64,000 bases of DNA from an uncultured Bacteroidales bacterium (GCA_945921355.1 CAMEKM010000001.1:1-64000), one strand, 5' to 3'; shown: positions 1 through 12,000, numbered from the stretch's first letter. Translations and numbers: made by a program. Notes: a model not told the origin generated them from the letters alone.

Positions 1-21
1 ACCCTATCTTTTCCTTGTCTA

Positions 22-64
22 TTACGTAGGATATACGTAACATATACGTAGGATATACGTAGGA
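22..64. repeat. 11-bp tandem repeat, about 4 units of tatacgtagga containing the palindrome TACGTA
   Basis: ttacgtagga/tatacgtaaca/tatacgtagga/tatacgtagga read directly. Confidence 0.8.
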
Positions 65-263
65 TAACGCTGTTAATAAGCAGAAAACACCGAGTCTCTC
101 ACAACGCGGTATCCATTATCCAATAGCCTATAGGGCGTCCTTTATCCATTATCCAATGGCGTCTTAACTGTGGCTCATCGCCCATAGGGTGTCCCTCGCT
201 CTATAGCGCAGCGTCCTAATAGTTGGCAAAAAAAAATAAAAAATAATTTTTTTTTCGAAAACG

Positions 264-295
264 TTTGCATAAATGAAAAAATAATAGTACCTTTG
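264..295 (+). promoter_or_regulatory. Bacteroidetes-type promoter: -33 TTTG (264-267), 20-nt spacer, -7 TACCTTTG (288-295)
   Basis: Matches TTTG-N19-21-TAnnTTTG; the LacI-operator-like half-palindrome aaaacgttt overlaps the -33 box. Confidence 0.75.
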
Positions 296-358
296 TCGCC
301 GATTTATGGATGTAAGTCAAGATACAATTTTTTATATTAACTCTAAAATCTAATAAAC

Positions 359-1801
359 ATGAAAAGAATTTTTATCTCTCTCCTCGCTGTTATAGCGATG
401 GTAGGTGTGGCAAATGCACAACGCACATGGGCGTACGATCTCAATTCAACACAAGTGGGAGATGCTTATACCTTCGAGTTTAAGGCAACCACTGCTGCTA
501 CAACTGCAAACTTGGTGCTTGTTGATGTAAATGGCAATGCGGTGGCAAAACTGCCTTTGGAAAATGTAGTGGCAGGTGCTAACTCAGTGACTCTTGAACT
601 AGCAAAGCTTCATAAAGATGCTGTAAATTGGGCTGTAGAACTTACAGGCGAAGCAATTGCTGAATTAACTGAGGTTACCGATGTTAATCGCGGTATCTAC
701 AATTTCTATCTGCCACAAGATGTTGCTGTAGATAATAATCCAGAGTCTGACTATTTTGGTCAAATCTACGTGGCTGAGGCTACTGATGGTGCTTCCGATG
801 GTGGTTCTGAACGTGCAGATACTCAAAAACGTGGTATCTTTGTTTATGACCAAGAGTTGAATGAACTTAATCCTACTACCAATGTAGGTATTCTGCCAAG
901 TAACGTTACTTTGACTGATCAGTCACGCCAAGCTTTACACCGTATGGCTGTTAATCCTGTGGATAATCACATTGCTTTTGCTTATAATGTATCTGGATCG
1001 TCTGCTGTGTGGTGTATGGATCCAGCTAATCTCGCAGGAGAGGCTACAGACTTGATTGCAGGTTTGAAAATTACGGCTGCAAATGCTATTTGTTTTGACG
1101 AAGAAGGTACTCTATATGTAATGGATAACTCTAATACAGCTACTGGAGGTACGATAGTAAAAGTGAAGGGTGGTAAAATGGATACTGTTGCACAAAATGC
1201 TATTTGGGGAGTGCCAGATATTTCGCTCGTTTCTGATGGCCGTGGTGGTCTTTGGCTGGCACAAAACCGTTGGCAGGTAGATGCTTACGCTGTTCTTTCT
1301 CATGTGAATGCTGCAGGTGACGTGGATTATAAGGTTACAACTTCTTCTGAAGATGCAACAATGTTCCCAAATGATTTTAATGCATCATACCGCGGTCAAT
1401 GTGCATACAATGCAGCAGAAGATGTATTGGCATTTGGTGGAAACAAGGTGGTAGCTCTCTTTAAGGTGACTTATGACGCTGAGACAGGTGTTCCTACATT
1501 GGAGAAACTGCACACCACTCCAGCATTGGGTAACAATATTGATGGTGTAGCATTTGACTATGCTGGTGACTTGTATGTTGTTTCTGCATCTGTTGAACGT
1601 TTTTATAAATTTGCTATGCCTACTGCAGAAAACACATGCACCACTCCTGCTAAGTCTTCTTTGGTAATCACTGGCGGTACAGCTACTTCTATCGACAATG
1701 TGGCTATCTCTGTAGATGCTCAAAAGATTATTCGCAATGGGCAAGTGCTTATCATTCGCGATGGTAAGACCTTCAATATGTTAGGACAAGAAGTGAAGTA
1801 A
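359..1801 (+). CDS. Secreted beta-propeller-like protein with short C-terminal motif (RNGQVLIIRDGKTFNMLGQEVK)
   Basis: Signal peptide; module DVAVDNNPESDYFGQIYVAE is homologous to modules in the 3881..9016 product. Confidence 0.75.
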   Translation: MKRIFISLLAVIAMVGVANAQRTWAYDLNSTQVGDAYTFEFKATTAATTANLVLVDVNGNAVAKLPLENVVAGANSVTLELAKLHKDAVNWAVELTGEAIAELTEVTDVNRGIYNFYLPQDVAVDNNPESDYFGQIYVAEATDGASDGGSERADTQKRGIFVYDQELNELNPTTNVGILPSNVTLTDQSRQALHRMAVNPVDNHIAFAYNVSGSSAVWCMDPANLAGEATDLIAGLKITAANAICFDEEGTLYVMDNSNTATGGTIVKVKGGKMDTVAQNAIWGVPDISLVSDGRGGLWLAQNRWQVDAYAVLSHVNAAGDVDYKVTTSSEDATMFPNDFNASYRGQCAYNAAEDVLAFGGNKVVALFKVTYDAETGVPTLEKLHTTPALGNNIDGVAFDYAGDLYVVSASVERFYKFAMPTAENTCTTPAKSSLVITGGTATSIDNVAISVDAQKIIRNGQVLIIRDGKTFNMLGQEVK

Positions 1802-1836
1802 TCGACTTGTAAATGTCGGCAATGACAAAATAATAC

Positions 1837-1879
1837 ATACCAACAAACTGCTTGAAATCCTCGGGTGGTTTGTTGGTAT
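1837..1879 (+). terminator. Hairpin after the first CDS
   Basis: 12-bp perfect stem ataccaacaaac / gtttgttggtat, 19-nt loop. Confidence 0.6.
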
Positions 1880-1925
1880 TCCTTCAAGGAAATATACACC
1901 TTAATAATATAACACGTTACAAACC

Positions 1926-3851
1926 ATGAAAAGATTATCTGTGTTATTCATTTTTGCTTTGTTTGCAATGTGGGCAATAGGGCAAGAACCCTATCCTAAA
2001 CGTGAAATGCGTGCTACGTGGCTGACTACGGTAGCAAATATCGACTGGCCTTTGTCATATACGGTCGGAGAAGAAGCACAGAAGAATGAACTGAATGCGC
2101 TCCTGGATGCTTGTGTGAAGTTCAATATGAATACTGTTTTGTTCCATATCCGTCCAGCGTGTGATGCTCTTTATAAATCTAACTATGAACCATGGTCAAG
2201 TTATCTTAATAATGGACGTGGAGTGGACCCTGGTTGGGATCCTCTGCAATATTGTATTGATGAATGTCATAAACGCGGATTGACCTGTCACGGATGGATT
2301 AATCCTTATCGTTATGGCAAGCGTGGTGGGTATGATTGGACGGGAAATGATGATACTACGCAATTAAATTACAAACATACGCATCCAGAGTGGTTGCTGT
2401 ATTACAAAAACGATATTTACCTTGACCCTGGACAACCTGAAGTGCTACAGCAAATTAAAAAGGTTGTGGGGGATATTATCAATAATTATGATGTTGATGG
2501 TATCTTGATGGATGACTACTTCTATCCATATGGAGGTACTTCGAATCAAGATGCAGCAAGTGTCGCAAAATACAAACCCGATGATATGAACGTCGGTGAT
2601 TGGCGTCGCCAAAACGTCAATAAGATGGTTAAAGCAGTCTATGATACGATTCAGGCAGTAAAGCCGTGGGTAACTTTTGGTGTGTCGCCCTTTGGCATTT
2701 GGACTACTGATAGTAGTGTGGCATCCAAACGTGGCATCACGCTGCCATATAATATCACAGGCGGTAATATGTATGCCGAAATTTACTGTGACCCTGTAGC
2801 GTGGCTGGAGGAAGGTACTGTCGATTACCTATCTCCGCAATTATACTGGAAGATTGGAGGTGGACAAGACTATAAGAAACTTAGCAAATGGTGGGGAGAT
2901 ATCTGCAACCGATTTGGAAAACATTTCTACTCTAGTATGGCGTTGTATAGATACGAGAGTGGGGAATTTAGTGCTACAGAAATCCGCAATCAATTAGTGT
3001 ACAACCGCACCGTGAAAGATGGCGCACCAGGTGCTGTGTTTTACAACACCCGCGCATGGAGCAATAGTTCAAAGCTGCGCGTAAATCTCACGAAGGAAAC
3101 AGCAGAATTCTACAAGTTGGCACTGCCTCCTGCTATCAACTGGAAACCTACTCAAGAGCGAGTAATGGTCGAGAATCTTGCAATCAACGCAAATACGCTA
3201 ACATGGACGCATGCGGATAGTGACGTGCATTTTGCTGTTTATGCTATACCGAACGATTCAATCAACCTACCACATATCTATTCGCGTGGAGATATGTTAG
3301 TAGGTGTCTCTTATATAAATACATTTACTTTACCCTCTGAAATAACTCCAACCACGCATCAAATAGCAGTTAGTGTATTAGATAAATACAACAACGAATA
3401 CGCTCTGCGCATTTTAGATAAAGCACTAAGCACACCCAAAGCCACTTCTGCATTAACACCTACCAACGGAGGCATAAAAAAACTACCATTCACTTTCCGT
3501 TGGAATGCCGTAGAAGGTGCTGATAGCTACATCATCCAGTTTGCTAAAGATGAGGCAATGACCCAAATCGTATTCGCACAGGAATTGACAGAAACTTCTT
3601 TTGAAACAAAACTGCGCAAGAATTTAGAATATCTTCCTTTGGGTAACTACTATTGGCGAGTGAAAACGCGTATCCCCAATGCGGGTGATACTTGGAGTGC
3701 GATACAAAAGGTAACGATTTCGCTAGAAGATGCTGTAGAAGATATAAATGCTGAAACTCCGAAAGCAGAAAAATGGATTGAAAATGGACAAGTCTATATC
3801 ATGCGTCAAGGCACTACCTACGATATGTTGGGTAATACAATAAGCAAATAA
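1926..3851 (+). CDS. Glycoside hydrolase-like GHL10/DUF187 family protein (DigH/YddW-like), secreted
   Basis: PKREMRATWLTTVANIDWP, GWINPYR, DGILMDDYFYPY and GVSPFGIW are typical GHL10 motifs; C-terminal IENGQVYIMRQGTTYDMLGNTISK. Confidence 0.8.
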   Translation: MKRLSVLFIFALFAMWAIGQEPYPKREMRATWLTTVANIDWPLSYTVGEEAQKNELNALLDACVKFNMNTVLFHIRPACDALYKSNYEPWSSYLNNGRGVDPGWDPLQYCIDECHKRGLTCHGWINPYRYGKRGGYDWTGNDDTTQLNYKHTHPEWLLYYKNDIYLDPGQPEVLQQIKKVVGDIINNYDVDGILMDDYFYPYGGTSNQDAASVAKYKPDDMNVGDWRRQNVNKMVKAVYDTIQAVKPWVTFGVSPFGIWTTDSSVASKRGITLPYNITGGNMYAEIYCDPVAWLEEGTVDYLSPQLYWKIGGGQDYKKLSKWWGDICNRFGKHFYSSMALYRYESGEFSATEIRNQLVYNRTVKDGAPGAVFYNTRAWSNSSKLRVNLTKETAEFYKLALPPAINWKPTQERVMVENLAINANTLTWTHADSDVHFAVYAIPNDSINLPHIYSRGDMLVGVSYINTFTLPSEITPTTHQIAVSVLDKYNNEYALRILDKALSTPKATSALTPTNGGIKKLPFTFRWNAVEGADSYIIQFAKDEAMTQIVFAQELTETSFETKLRKNLEYLPLGNYYWRVKTRIPNAGDTWSAIQKVTISLEDAVEDINAETPKAEKWIENGQVYIMRQGTTYDMLGNTISK

Positions 3852-3880
3852 GAAACACAAATCATCAAATACTAAATAAT

Positions 3881-6800
3881 ATGCGTAAACTTACTTTATT
3901 TCTAAGCTTGCTGCTGGCTACTATGCTTGTAGCGCAGCCTACCGTTAGTATCCAAGATCAAAAGATGTTGGTAACCAATGGAGAACACAATTATGTATTA
4001 GCTCCCAACGGGGATGATGCCAGTTATTTCTGGGCAAGTGTTTCGCCTGATGGCAAACACCTTGTTTATGTTACCGCCAAATATGGCACATTCGTGTGCG
4101 GAATCAACGGCGAAAACGTCCGCTCTATGGGACGTATGAATGCACCTAAATGGTTGGATAACAATCATGTGGCAGGTATGCAAGAGTTTTACAAAGATCA
4201 TGACGAGATTGACTATATTCGTTATATATCTCGCTCTATTGATGGCAAAGTAACTCGCGACCTAACGCAAAAAGAGCAAACCAACTTCATCAAGGCTGAA
4301 GAGGCGCGTCTTGCTAAGGAAAAACAACGTCAAGCAGCGCGATTGGCAGCGCGCAAATATGCTGCTGAAGCACGCACTGATTTGAGTGGCTTGAAGATTT
4401 ATGTCAATGCAGGACATGGGGGCTACGATGCAAACGACCGTAGTTGTTGGACGATCCCTGTTCCAGAGACATGGAGCAATCCTGAAGGTTATTGGGAGAG
4501 TAAATCCAACCTTGTAAAGGCTCTGGCACTTGAAGAAATGCTCAAGAAAGCAGGTGCTACTGTCATCATGTCACGTCATACCAACAACTCTGGTATTCGT
4601 GACCTCGAATATTATCCAGGGGCTACTGAAGCAGAAAAAGCTGAGTTGCGCAATGGTGATGACCGCGATCTAAGTGCAATTGCAGAAGAGGCAAATGCCA
4701 ATAATGTGGATCATTTCATATCTATCCATTCTAATGCTTTGAATGGTCGAACCAACTATCTTTTGATGCTTTATCATGGATACAATGACCAACCTACAGT
4801 TGCTCAAAGTGATAAGATGGCAGAGAGTAGTGGTAACATCCAAATCCAAAACCCTCTGACCGTTTGGACCAGCCCAAAACCATTGTTGCGTGGTGATTTT
4901 ACGTTCTATGGTGACGATATGGGACTTGGTGTCCTTCGCCCTCTTACTGTTCCTGGTTTCCTTAGCGAAGGTAGTTTCCACGACTATGCACCAGAAACAC
5001 ACCGCCTAATGAATGATGACTACTGCAAACTCGAGGCTTTACGTATGTTCCAACACTTCCACAAATGGTTCAATGCTCCCCTTCCACAAACAGCTACCAT
5101 TAGTGGTTGGGTGAAATCAAGCAATGAGTTGGTGGATGTATTGGGTGAACCTAAATTTGTATATGTTAAGAACAGTGATGACCAATGGTTGCCAATCAAT
5201 GGTGCTAAAGTAGAGTTGTATAAAGGAACCACTAAGGTTGCTGAAAAAACAACGGATAATTGGTACAATGGAGTGTTTGCATTCTACGATTTGACACCGG
5301 GTACATATAAACTAGTTGTTACCAAAGATAAATATGCTACTGTTACCACAGAGGTTACTGTAAAAGCAGAAGAGATTGCTGGTGTAAAAGTGCGTATGAA
5401 GAATATTCGCATGCATGTGGAGGATTATCCTCAAGTGGATAATGATGCTGTAGCATTGAATAAATACGAATTTGAATTAGTAAACGAAGTAAAGACCACA
5501 CCTAATAATATCACGCGCGCGTTGCATCGCAATGGCAAGTGCTATTTGTTAGTAGATGGCAAGATTACAGAGTACTCACTCGATTTCGCAACCAGCAATG
5601 CATTGCCAATGCCTGCGGGAGTGGAAATTTGTGATATGAACTTTACTGCGGATGGTTATCTTATTGCAAAAGTAAAAGACCAAGGTACTTTCTACACATG
5701 GGATGATAACTTGCAAAATCCTACCCAACTCTTCAGTGTTAGTGATGTGAAAGGTAATTCATTTGCAGTCAGTGGTGCACGCTGGGAAAGCAAGTATTAT
5801 CTTGGTGAGGGTACCACCCTTTATACTGTATCATACGATGAAGATGCCAAGAAAGCAACTGTTGCCACTTCTACCGCTAAGGAAGACCTTACGGGTAAAC
5901 AACTCACCATCTCTCCACTCGGTACTGTTTATGCTGCATCAGGTGTTTCATTCTTCCGCTATGCAGACCACGCGTATATGGTAGATCCTACCCATCATGC
6001 AAATCAATTCCAACTCTTTGATGTTACTAACGGTCTTGATAACGCAAAAGTGGCAAGCGATCTCTATCCTGCTACAGTGCCTACCGATGCGCCTAATACA
6101 CATACAATGGCATGGGTGGATGGTTATACTATCCATATCATGACAATTGCTGAAGGTTATGGCATGCAACGCTACCAAACTCTCTCTTCTGCAGTAGCTA
6201 ACATCTATGCAGGCGAGGTGGATTATGATGGCAAGAATTTCATCTTCCGCCTCAATGAAGATGCTACTGATGTGACTATCTCTATTGAGAAAAACAACGA
6301 GATTGTTGCTACACAATCTATTGGTGCTCTCAAGAAAGGTCCTAATAAAGTGGCAAACCCATTCGTCAAAACTGCTTTTGACCATTATAGCATTACTGCT
6401 ACAGCACGTCCTATTGCTTTCCCTGTGAAGATTAGTAACGATGATGAGATATTCCAATTCTATGCACCACGTGGTGTAGCGGTAGATAAAACTCCTGCCA
6501 GCCCATACTTCGGTCGCGTTTATGTAACCAACTCAGTGGCTGGACAATGTACCGAAGGTACTGCTGATTCGTTCCGTAATTCTACAATGGGCGTCTTCGT
6601 GCTCAGTAGCGACTTCCAAGATATCACTAAGCAAGGGGCTAATGCTTGGCATGGTAATATCGAGTGGGGAGAAAATAATACAGGTACCAACTATCAATGG
6701 GCACTTACTCGTCCTGCAGTAGCACCTAATGGTGACGTATTTGTACCTAGTTCATCTTATACTTCAGCAGGTATTTATATCATGGAAGCTGCTAAGCCAG

Positions 6801-9016
6801 ATGGTACATTCATCACGCTGTTTGGAGGTAAACGTAGCAAATCTACAGGACAATTGAAATCTGGAAAAACAGTAGTCACCAATCCTATTATGCACTGCTA
6901 TGTGACTGGCTTGGGCAAAGACGAAGTACTTTATACCTACGACCGTGATAACTCAATGGGTACTGTATATACCAATATCATGCAATACAATATCGGACAA
7001 GTAGATAGCTTACCTTGGAAACAAGCACCTACAGCTACTATCTACAAGGATATGACAAATGTCTTTATGGAGAATGGTAGTGGACAATTGGCTTACGACC
7101 AACACGGAGGCTTCTTCATGAGCCAATATCGCTACAACTCAAGCTATGCAAAACCAGGACTACTGCACGTTAATGCAAAAGGCGAAGTGGATTTCAATAT
7201 CTCCAACAATGGTGTAGATGCTGTACAACAAGGTGGTATGGCTGTCAATGCTGATGGCTCTTTGGTGGCTTTAGGTACAGAATATGGTACTGTAAAGATT
7301 TGGGAGGTTGAATATGATGCTGCTGGAGCTCCAACTCTTACCGAGAAATATATCATCAAATGGAGCGATGCTGATGTAGTGACCATGGGTATGGACTTCG
7401 ATGCTGCTGGCAACTTATACATTGTGTCAAATACCAATGAACGATTGATGGTATATGCATTGCCTAATACAAATAATACATACACTACCCGCGTGCCTCT
7501 CAATCGTGAGAAATATCCACGTGTAACGGGAACTGAAGAAGAAAAACCAGATCCTGGAGTAGATACTGGTGTTCGTACTGAGGGATTAAATGCATATACT
7601 TCCAATATGTCTTCTGCTGCATTGGAAACAGATAATAAAGTGATTATTACATACACACTCAATGCACCAGCTGCAGGCTTATCATTGCAAGTATTGGACG
7701 AAAATAAGAATGTGATAGCTACCGTTCCTATGAATCTCGCTGAAAACCGAACCAAAGGTTCACATCGTGTTGAGGTTAGTTTGAATGGTATAACACCAGG
7801 TACCTATAATTGGGCACTGCAGGCCATCAGCTTGCCGTTGCCAGAAGAGGGTGAAGCATTCTGCGCAATAGATAACTTACCTGATAAGATGATGGCATCT
7901 AAAGGTCTTGCTATTGACAATGATTACAACTCTCCATACTTCGGACAACTCTATGTGGCAGAGTCAAGTGGCGACAAAGTACTTGAAAATAAAGCAATTT
8001 ATATCTACGATGCTACAATGGATATGGTTGAGAAAGTCACTTCCGACAAGTGGGCTGCTGCTGTTAGTGCTCCATGTCGTGTTACAGTAGGTCCTGACCA
8101 TCAACTTTATATTTGCGAGTGGGCAGACGTATATCCTAATAATGCCTACATCATGGATCCTGCTAACCCATCTGAACTTACGCCAATCTTCGGTGGTACA
8201 CCAGCAGAAAATGGTATTTATACCGCTGCGAATGGTAAAGACATTCACGGCTCTATCAGCCATATTTGGGTAGAGGGAACAGGTGCTGATCGCGTACTCT
8301 ATACTTTCGATGAGGATATCAATATGGAGGGATTGATTCACCCTATGGGCTTGTATCAATACAATATTGGCGAACTCGCTACACCATGGGAACAAGCACC
8401 TAGCAAACTAGTATTTGATAATGCAGACTTCCTCCAACAAAATGGTAATAGCTTTATCCAACCTGACCAATATGGTTGGTGGATTAGCCAAGACCGTGCA
8501 ACAGATAATGCAGAAATTCCTGCCCTCATTCACATCAACAAAGAGGGCAAAGTGGACTTCAATTCTGCAGGTACTCTTGGTGGTCGTACACGTGGTGCAC
8601 TCGGATTTAATAAAGATATGACTATGATGGCTACTGCTATTACAGGTGGTATCCTCCTTTGGAATGTGAAATACGATGCGCAGGGCGTGCCTTCTTTAGA
8701 GTCTGCAGGACGTATTGAAACCAGTTTCGCACAATCATGTTGGAATGTAGTATTCGATGTGGCAGGTAATATCTATGCTTCTGGAGCAGGTAGTGTAAGT
8801 GCTTGGGCATTGCCTTCTACCGACTACACATGCGCAGTATCTGCACCTGATGAAGACAAACTAACAATCGTTTCTACAGGGATTGAAAACGTAGAAGTTG
8901 ATGCTTCTATTTTTAGAAGTGGTGTGTACACTGTTACTGGTCAATATCTCGGTACAGACGATAGCAACCTACCTCAAGGATTGTATATTATTAACGGAAA
9001 GAAAGTTATAAAATGA
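3881..9016 (+). CDS. Large secreted N-acetylmuramoyl-L-alanine amidase (amidase_3) with carboxypeptidase-regulatory-like domain and two beta-propeller-like modules
   Basis: LKIYVNAGHGGYDAND, E in the NPEGYWESKSNL segment and FISIHSNALN (amidase_3 zinc site); C-terminus LPQGLYIINGKKVIK is T9SS-like. Confidence 0.8.
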   Translation: MRKLTLFLSLLLATMLVAQPTVSIQDQKMLVTNGEHNYVLAPNGDDASYFWASVSPDGKHLVYVTAKYGTFVCGINGENVRSMGRMNAPKWLDNNHVAGMQEFYKDHDEIDYIRYISRSIDGKVTRDLTQKEQTNFIKAEEARLAKEKQRQAARLAARKYAAEARTDLSGLKIYVNAGHGGYDANDRSCWTIPVPETWSNPEGYWESKSNLVKALALEEMLKKAGATVIMSRHTNNSGIRDLEYYPGATEAEKAELRNGDDRDLSAIAEEANANNVDHFISIHSNALNGRTNYLLMLYHGYNDQPTVAQSDKMAESSGNIQIQNPLTVWTSPKPLLRGDFTFYGDDMGLGVLRPLTVPGFLSEGSFHDYAPETHRLMNDDYCKLEALRMFQHFHKWFNAPLPQTATISGWVKSSNELVDVLGEPKFVYVKNSDDQWLPINGAKVELYKGTTKVAEKTTDNWYNGVFAFYDLTPGTYKLVVTKDKYATVTTEVTVKAEEIAGVKVRMKNIRMHVEDYPQVDNDAVALNKYEFELVNEVKTTPNNITRALHRNGKCYLLVDGKITEYSLDFATSNALPMPAGVEICDMNFTADGYLIAKVKDQGTFYTWDDNLQNPTQLFSVSDVKGNSFAVSGARWESKYYLGEGTTLYTVSYDEDAKKATVATSTAKEDLTGKQLTISPLGTVYAASGVSFFRYADHAYMVDPTHHANQFQLFDVTNGLDNAKVASDLYPATVPTDAPNTHTMAWVDGYTIHIMTIAEGYGMQRYQTLSSAVANIYAGEVDYDGKNFIFRLNEDATDVTISIEKNNEIVATQSIGALKKGPNKVANPFVKTAFDHYSITATARPIAFPVKISNDDEIFQFYAPRGVAVDKTPASPYFGRVYVTNSVAGQCTEGTADSFRNSTMGVFVLSSDFQDITKQGANAWHGNIEWGENNTGTNYQWALTRPAVAPNGDVFVPSSSYTSAGIYIMEAAKPDGTFITLFGGKRSKSTGQLKSGKTVVTNPIMHCYVTGLGKDEVLYTYDRDNSMGTVYTNIMQYNIGQVDSLPWKQAPTATIYKDMTNVFMENGSGQLAYDQHGGFFMSQYRYNSSYAKPGLLHVNAKGEVDFNISNNGVDAVQQGGMAVNADGSLVALGTEYGTVKIWEVEYDAAGAPTLTEKYIIKWSDADVVTMGMDFDAAGNLYIVSNTNERLMVYALPNTNNTYTTRVPLNREKYPRVTGTEEEKPDPGVDTGVRTEGLNAYTSNMSSAALETDNKVIITYTLNAPAAGLSLQVLDENKNVIATVPMNLAENRTKGSHRVEVSLNGITPGTYNWALQAISLPLPEEGEAFCAIDNLPDKMMASKGLAIDNDYNSPYFGQLYVAESSGDKVLENKAIYIYDATMDMVEKVTSDKWAAAVSAPCRVTVGPDHQLYICEWADVYPNNAYIMDPANPSELTPIFGGTPAENGIYTAANGKDIHGSISHIWVEGTGADRVLYTFDEDINMEGLIHPMGLYQYNIGELATPWEQAPSKLVFDNADFLQQNGNSFIQPDQYGWWISQDRATDNAEIPALIHINKEGKVDFNSAGTLGGRTRGALGFNKDMTMMATAITGGILLWNVKYDAQGVPSLESAGRIETSFAQSCWNVVFDVAGNIYASGAGSVSAWALPSTDYTCAVSAPDEDKLTIVSTGIENVEVDASIFRSGVYTVTGQYLGTDDSNLPQGLYIINGKKVIK

Positions 9017-12000
9017 AACGATTAGCATTTTTATTCATTGCATTGGCTACTGTATTAGTAGCCAATGCTGCTGTCGTTACAGGTCAAGTAACGGACGCTC
9101 AAGGTGAACCTTTGATAGGTGTGAGTGTAGTTGTAATAGGTACATCTAATGGTACTATCACTGACATTGATGGCTTCTATACCATTGATGTGGCACCTAA
9201 TGCACAATTACAATTCTCCTATATGGGTTATACTACTATCAATGAAATAGTCAATAATCGTGCTACAATTAACGTGGTCCTCAAAGAGGATACCCGTTTG
9301 TTAGACGAAGTGGTTGTTGTAGGTTATGATACGCAACGTAAAGCTAACCTGACCGGTGCAGTAGGTTCAATCAGCGTAGAAGATCAATTAGAAGGTCGTC
9401 CTATTGCCAATGTGGGTACGGGTATGCAAGGTGCTGTAGCAGGTCTTACTGTCACCAACTCTTCTGGTCGCTTGGGCGATACACCTAAGTTTCGTATTCG
9501 TGGTGCAGTAGGTACATTGCTCAACGAGGGCGGTAGCCAACCACTCATCCTTGTGGACGGTGTGGAAATCAGCGACATCTCTATGATTAACGCAGATGAT
9601 ATCAAAGAAATTTCTGTTTTGAAAGATGCTGCTTCATCTAGTATTTATGGTACACGTGCTGCCTTTGGTGTAATCCTTATTACCACCAAGTCGGGAAGCG
9701 GCGTAGAATCCAAATTTTCTGTCAACTATTCCAACAACTTCTCATGGGCTACACCTACAGCTCTGCCTGAAATAGCCAAATCGTATATCGGTGCAGAGAT
9801 GGCATTAGAAGCTCGTAATCGTCGTACTCCTGGTACAAGCGTATTTACCAATGCATGCGGATTGATTTGGGATGCAGATGATATTGAAGCTATGTACGAA
9901 TGGGACAGAATGTTCGGTTCACAAGATCTCGGACCTGAAATGGTAGAAGGTCGTGACTTCGTACTTAAATCGGGTATACCTCACTTCTATCGCAGTTGGA
10001 ATGCGGCTGATGAATATGTAAAAGACTTTTCTTTTAGCCAACAACATAACATGAGTTTCTCTGGTACAGCGGGCAAAACCAATTACTATATGGGACTCAG
10101 CTATATGGGACAAGGGGGTGTAGTAAAAGTAAATCCTGATTCATATAATCGTTTCTCGGTTAACTATTCTACCGATACCGAAATCAAACCTTGGCTCAAA
10201 GTACGCAGCAAGGCACTCTATACACGCACCAACTTGGAGACATCATTCAATTTTGGTACTTCATCTTATGATGCCTTGTATTATCTCTATCGTTGGCCAT
10301 CAATCATGCCATATGGTACTTACGAGGGTATTCCTTTCCGCAACTCTGTTACCGAAACAGCAGCGGCTAGCATGGATAGTGATGTCAAAGACTATATGCG
10401 TTTCTCTGTAGGTGCTACATTCGTGTTGGGTATTCCTGACTTGACATTGGATATCGACTATACCTACAATCTTGACAACCAACACATCACCCAACGTGGT
10501 GGTACAGTAGGTGGTTGGGATTTCTGGAGTGGCAGTATGGCACTTGTGGACAACTGGGCGGCTTCTTCACGCAACAAAATTGACAAATATCAATACAACC
10601 GCAACTACCATGCTGGCAATGCCGTTCTCCGTTATAAGCACACATGGAACGATGCACATAGTCTCAATGTCTTTGCTGGTATGAATATCGAATACAAAGA
10701 GGTAGATTACATGAATGCTGAAGTTCGCGATTTGCTTGATCAAAGCAAACCAGAAATTCCATTGGCTATTGGCGACAAATTCGTATATGGTAGTCATACC
10801 TCTTGGGCTATCATGGGCTTCTTTGCTCGTGCTAACTATGCATACAAAAACCGCTACTTGATTGAGTTGAACGGTCGCTTTGATGGTTCGTCTCGTTTCC
10901 CAACCGACCAACAATGGGGATTCTTCCCTTCAGGTTCGCTCGGATGGGTAGCTAGCGAAGAAAACTTCTGGGAGGTTCTTAATCCATATTGGAGCTTCCT
11001 CAAAATCCGTGCTTCTTATGGTTCTATTGGTAACCAAGATATTGGTGACAACCGTTTCCGTGCTATCATGGCTTCGTCTAATAGCGGCTGGATTATAGGT
11101 GAAACCAACAAACTCACATTCGGTCTTCCTACTGCATTGGCTGAAGGATTTACTTGGGAAACTATCAAGACTATCAATGGAGGTATTGATACACGCTTCT
11201 TCAACGACGAATTAGGGGTAAGCTTTGATATCTATCGTCGTATCAACGACGGCATGGTAGTAGGTGGTAGCGAAGTGCCTAGCACATTCGGTGCTACTGC
11301 TCCTTACGAGAATGCGGCACAATTGACCACCAACGGATGGGAACTCGGCATTGATTACCACCACCGTTTTGCCAATGGACTTCGCCTCAATGTATCTGCT
11401 AATGTATCTGATGCGTTAACTATAGTCACCAAGCACCCTCGCAAAACTTCATCTGTCATCGATGGTAGCAACTATGAGGGTAAGATCTATGGTGAGATCT
11501 GGGGCTTTACTACCGACCGCCTCTTCCAAGAGAGTGATTTCAATGCTGATGGAACATTGGTAGATGGTATTGCTTCACAAGCATATTTTGAAAACAGCAG
11601 TGGCTATGGATATAAATATGGTCCTGGTGATGTGAAGTACAAAGACTTGGACGGTAATGGTGAGATCACATGGGGTGATAAAACCGTAGATAATCATGGC
11701 GACTGGAGCCGTATTGGTAATACAACACCACGCTATGAATACAACTTCAAGATTGGAGCCGATTGGTATGGAGTTGATCTCAATATCTTCTTCCAAGGCG
11801 TAGGTTCACGCCAATATTGGGCTACTGGTACGATGATGATTCCTGGTTGGAACTTCTCAGAGGGTACTTACTATGCACACCAAACGGATTATTGGACTCC
11901 TGAAAACACCGACGCATATTATCCTCGCTTGACAGAGACCAACCAACCTGGACAGTATTCTGCTGCTGGTTTCAATTTCCTTTGCCAATCACGCTACCTT

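Noticed and set aside
5948-6457. 169-aa antisense ORF
   Set aside because: Antisense to the amidase gene; no independent support.
7144-7755. 203-aa antisense ORF
   Set aside because: Lies within the 1711-aa amidase gene; no start context or family features.
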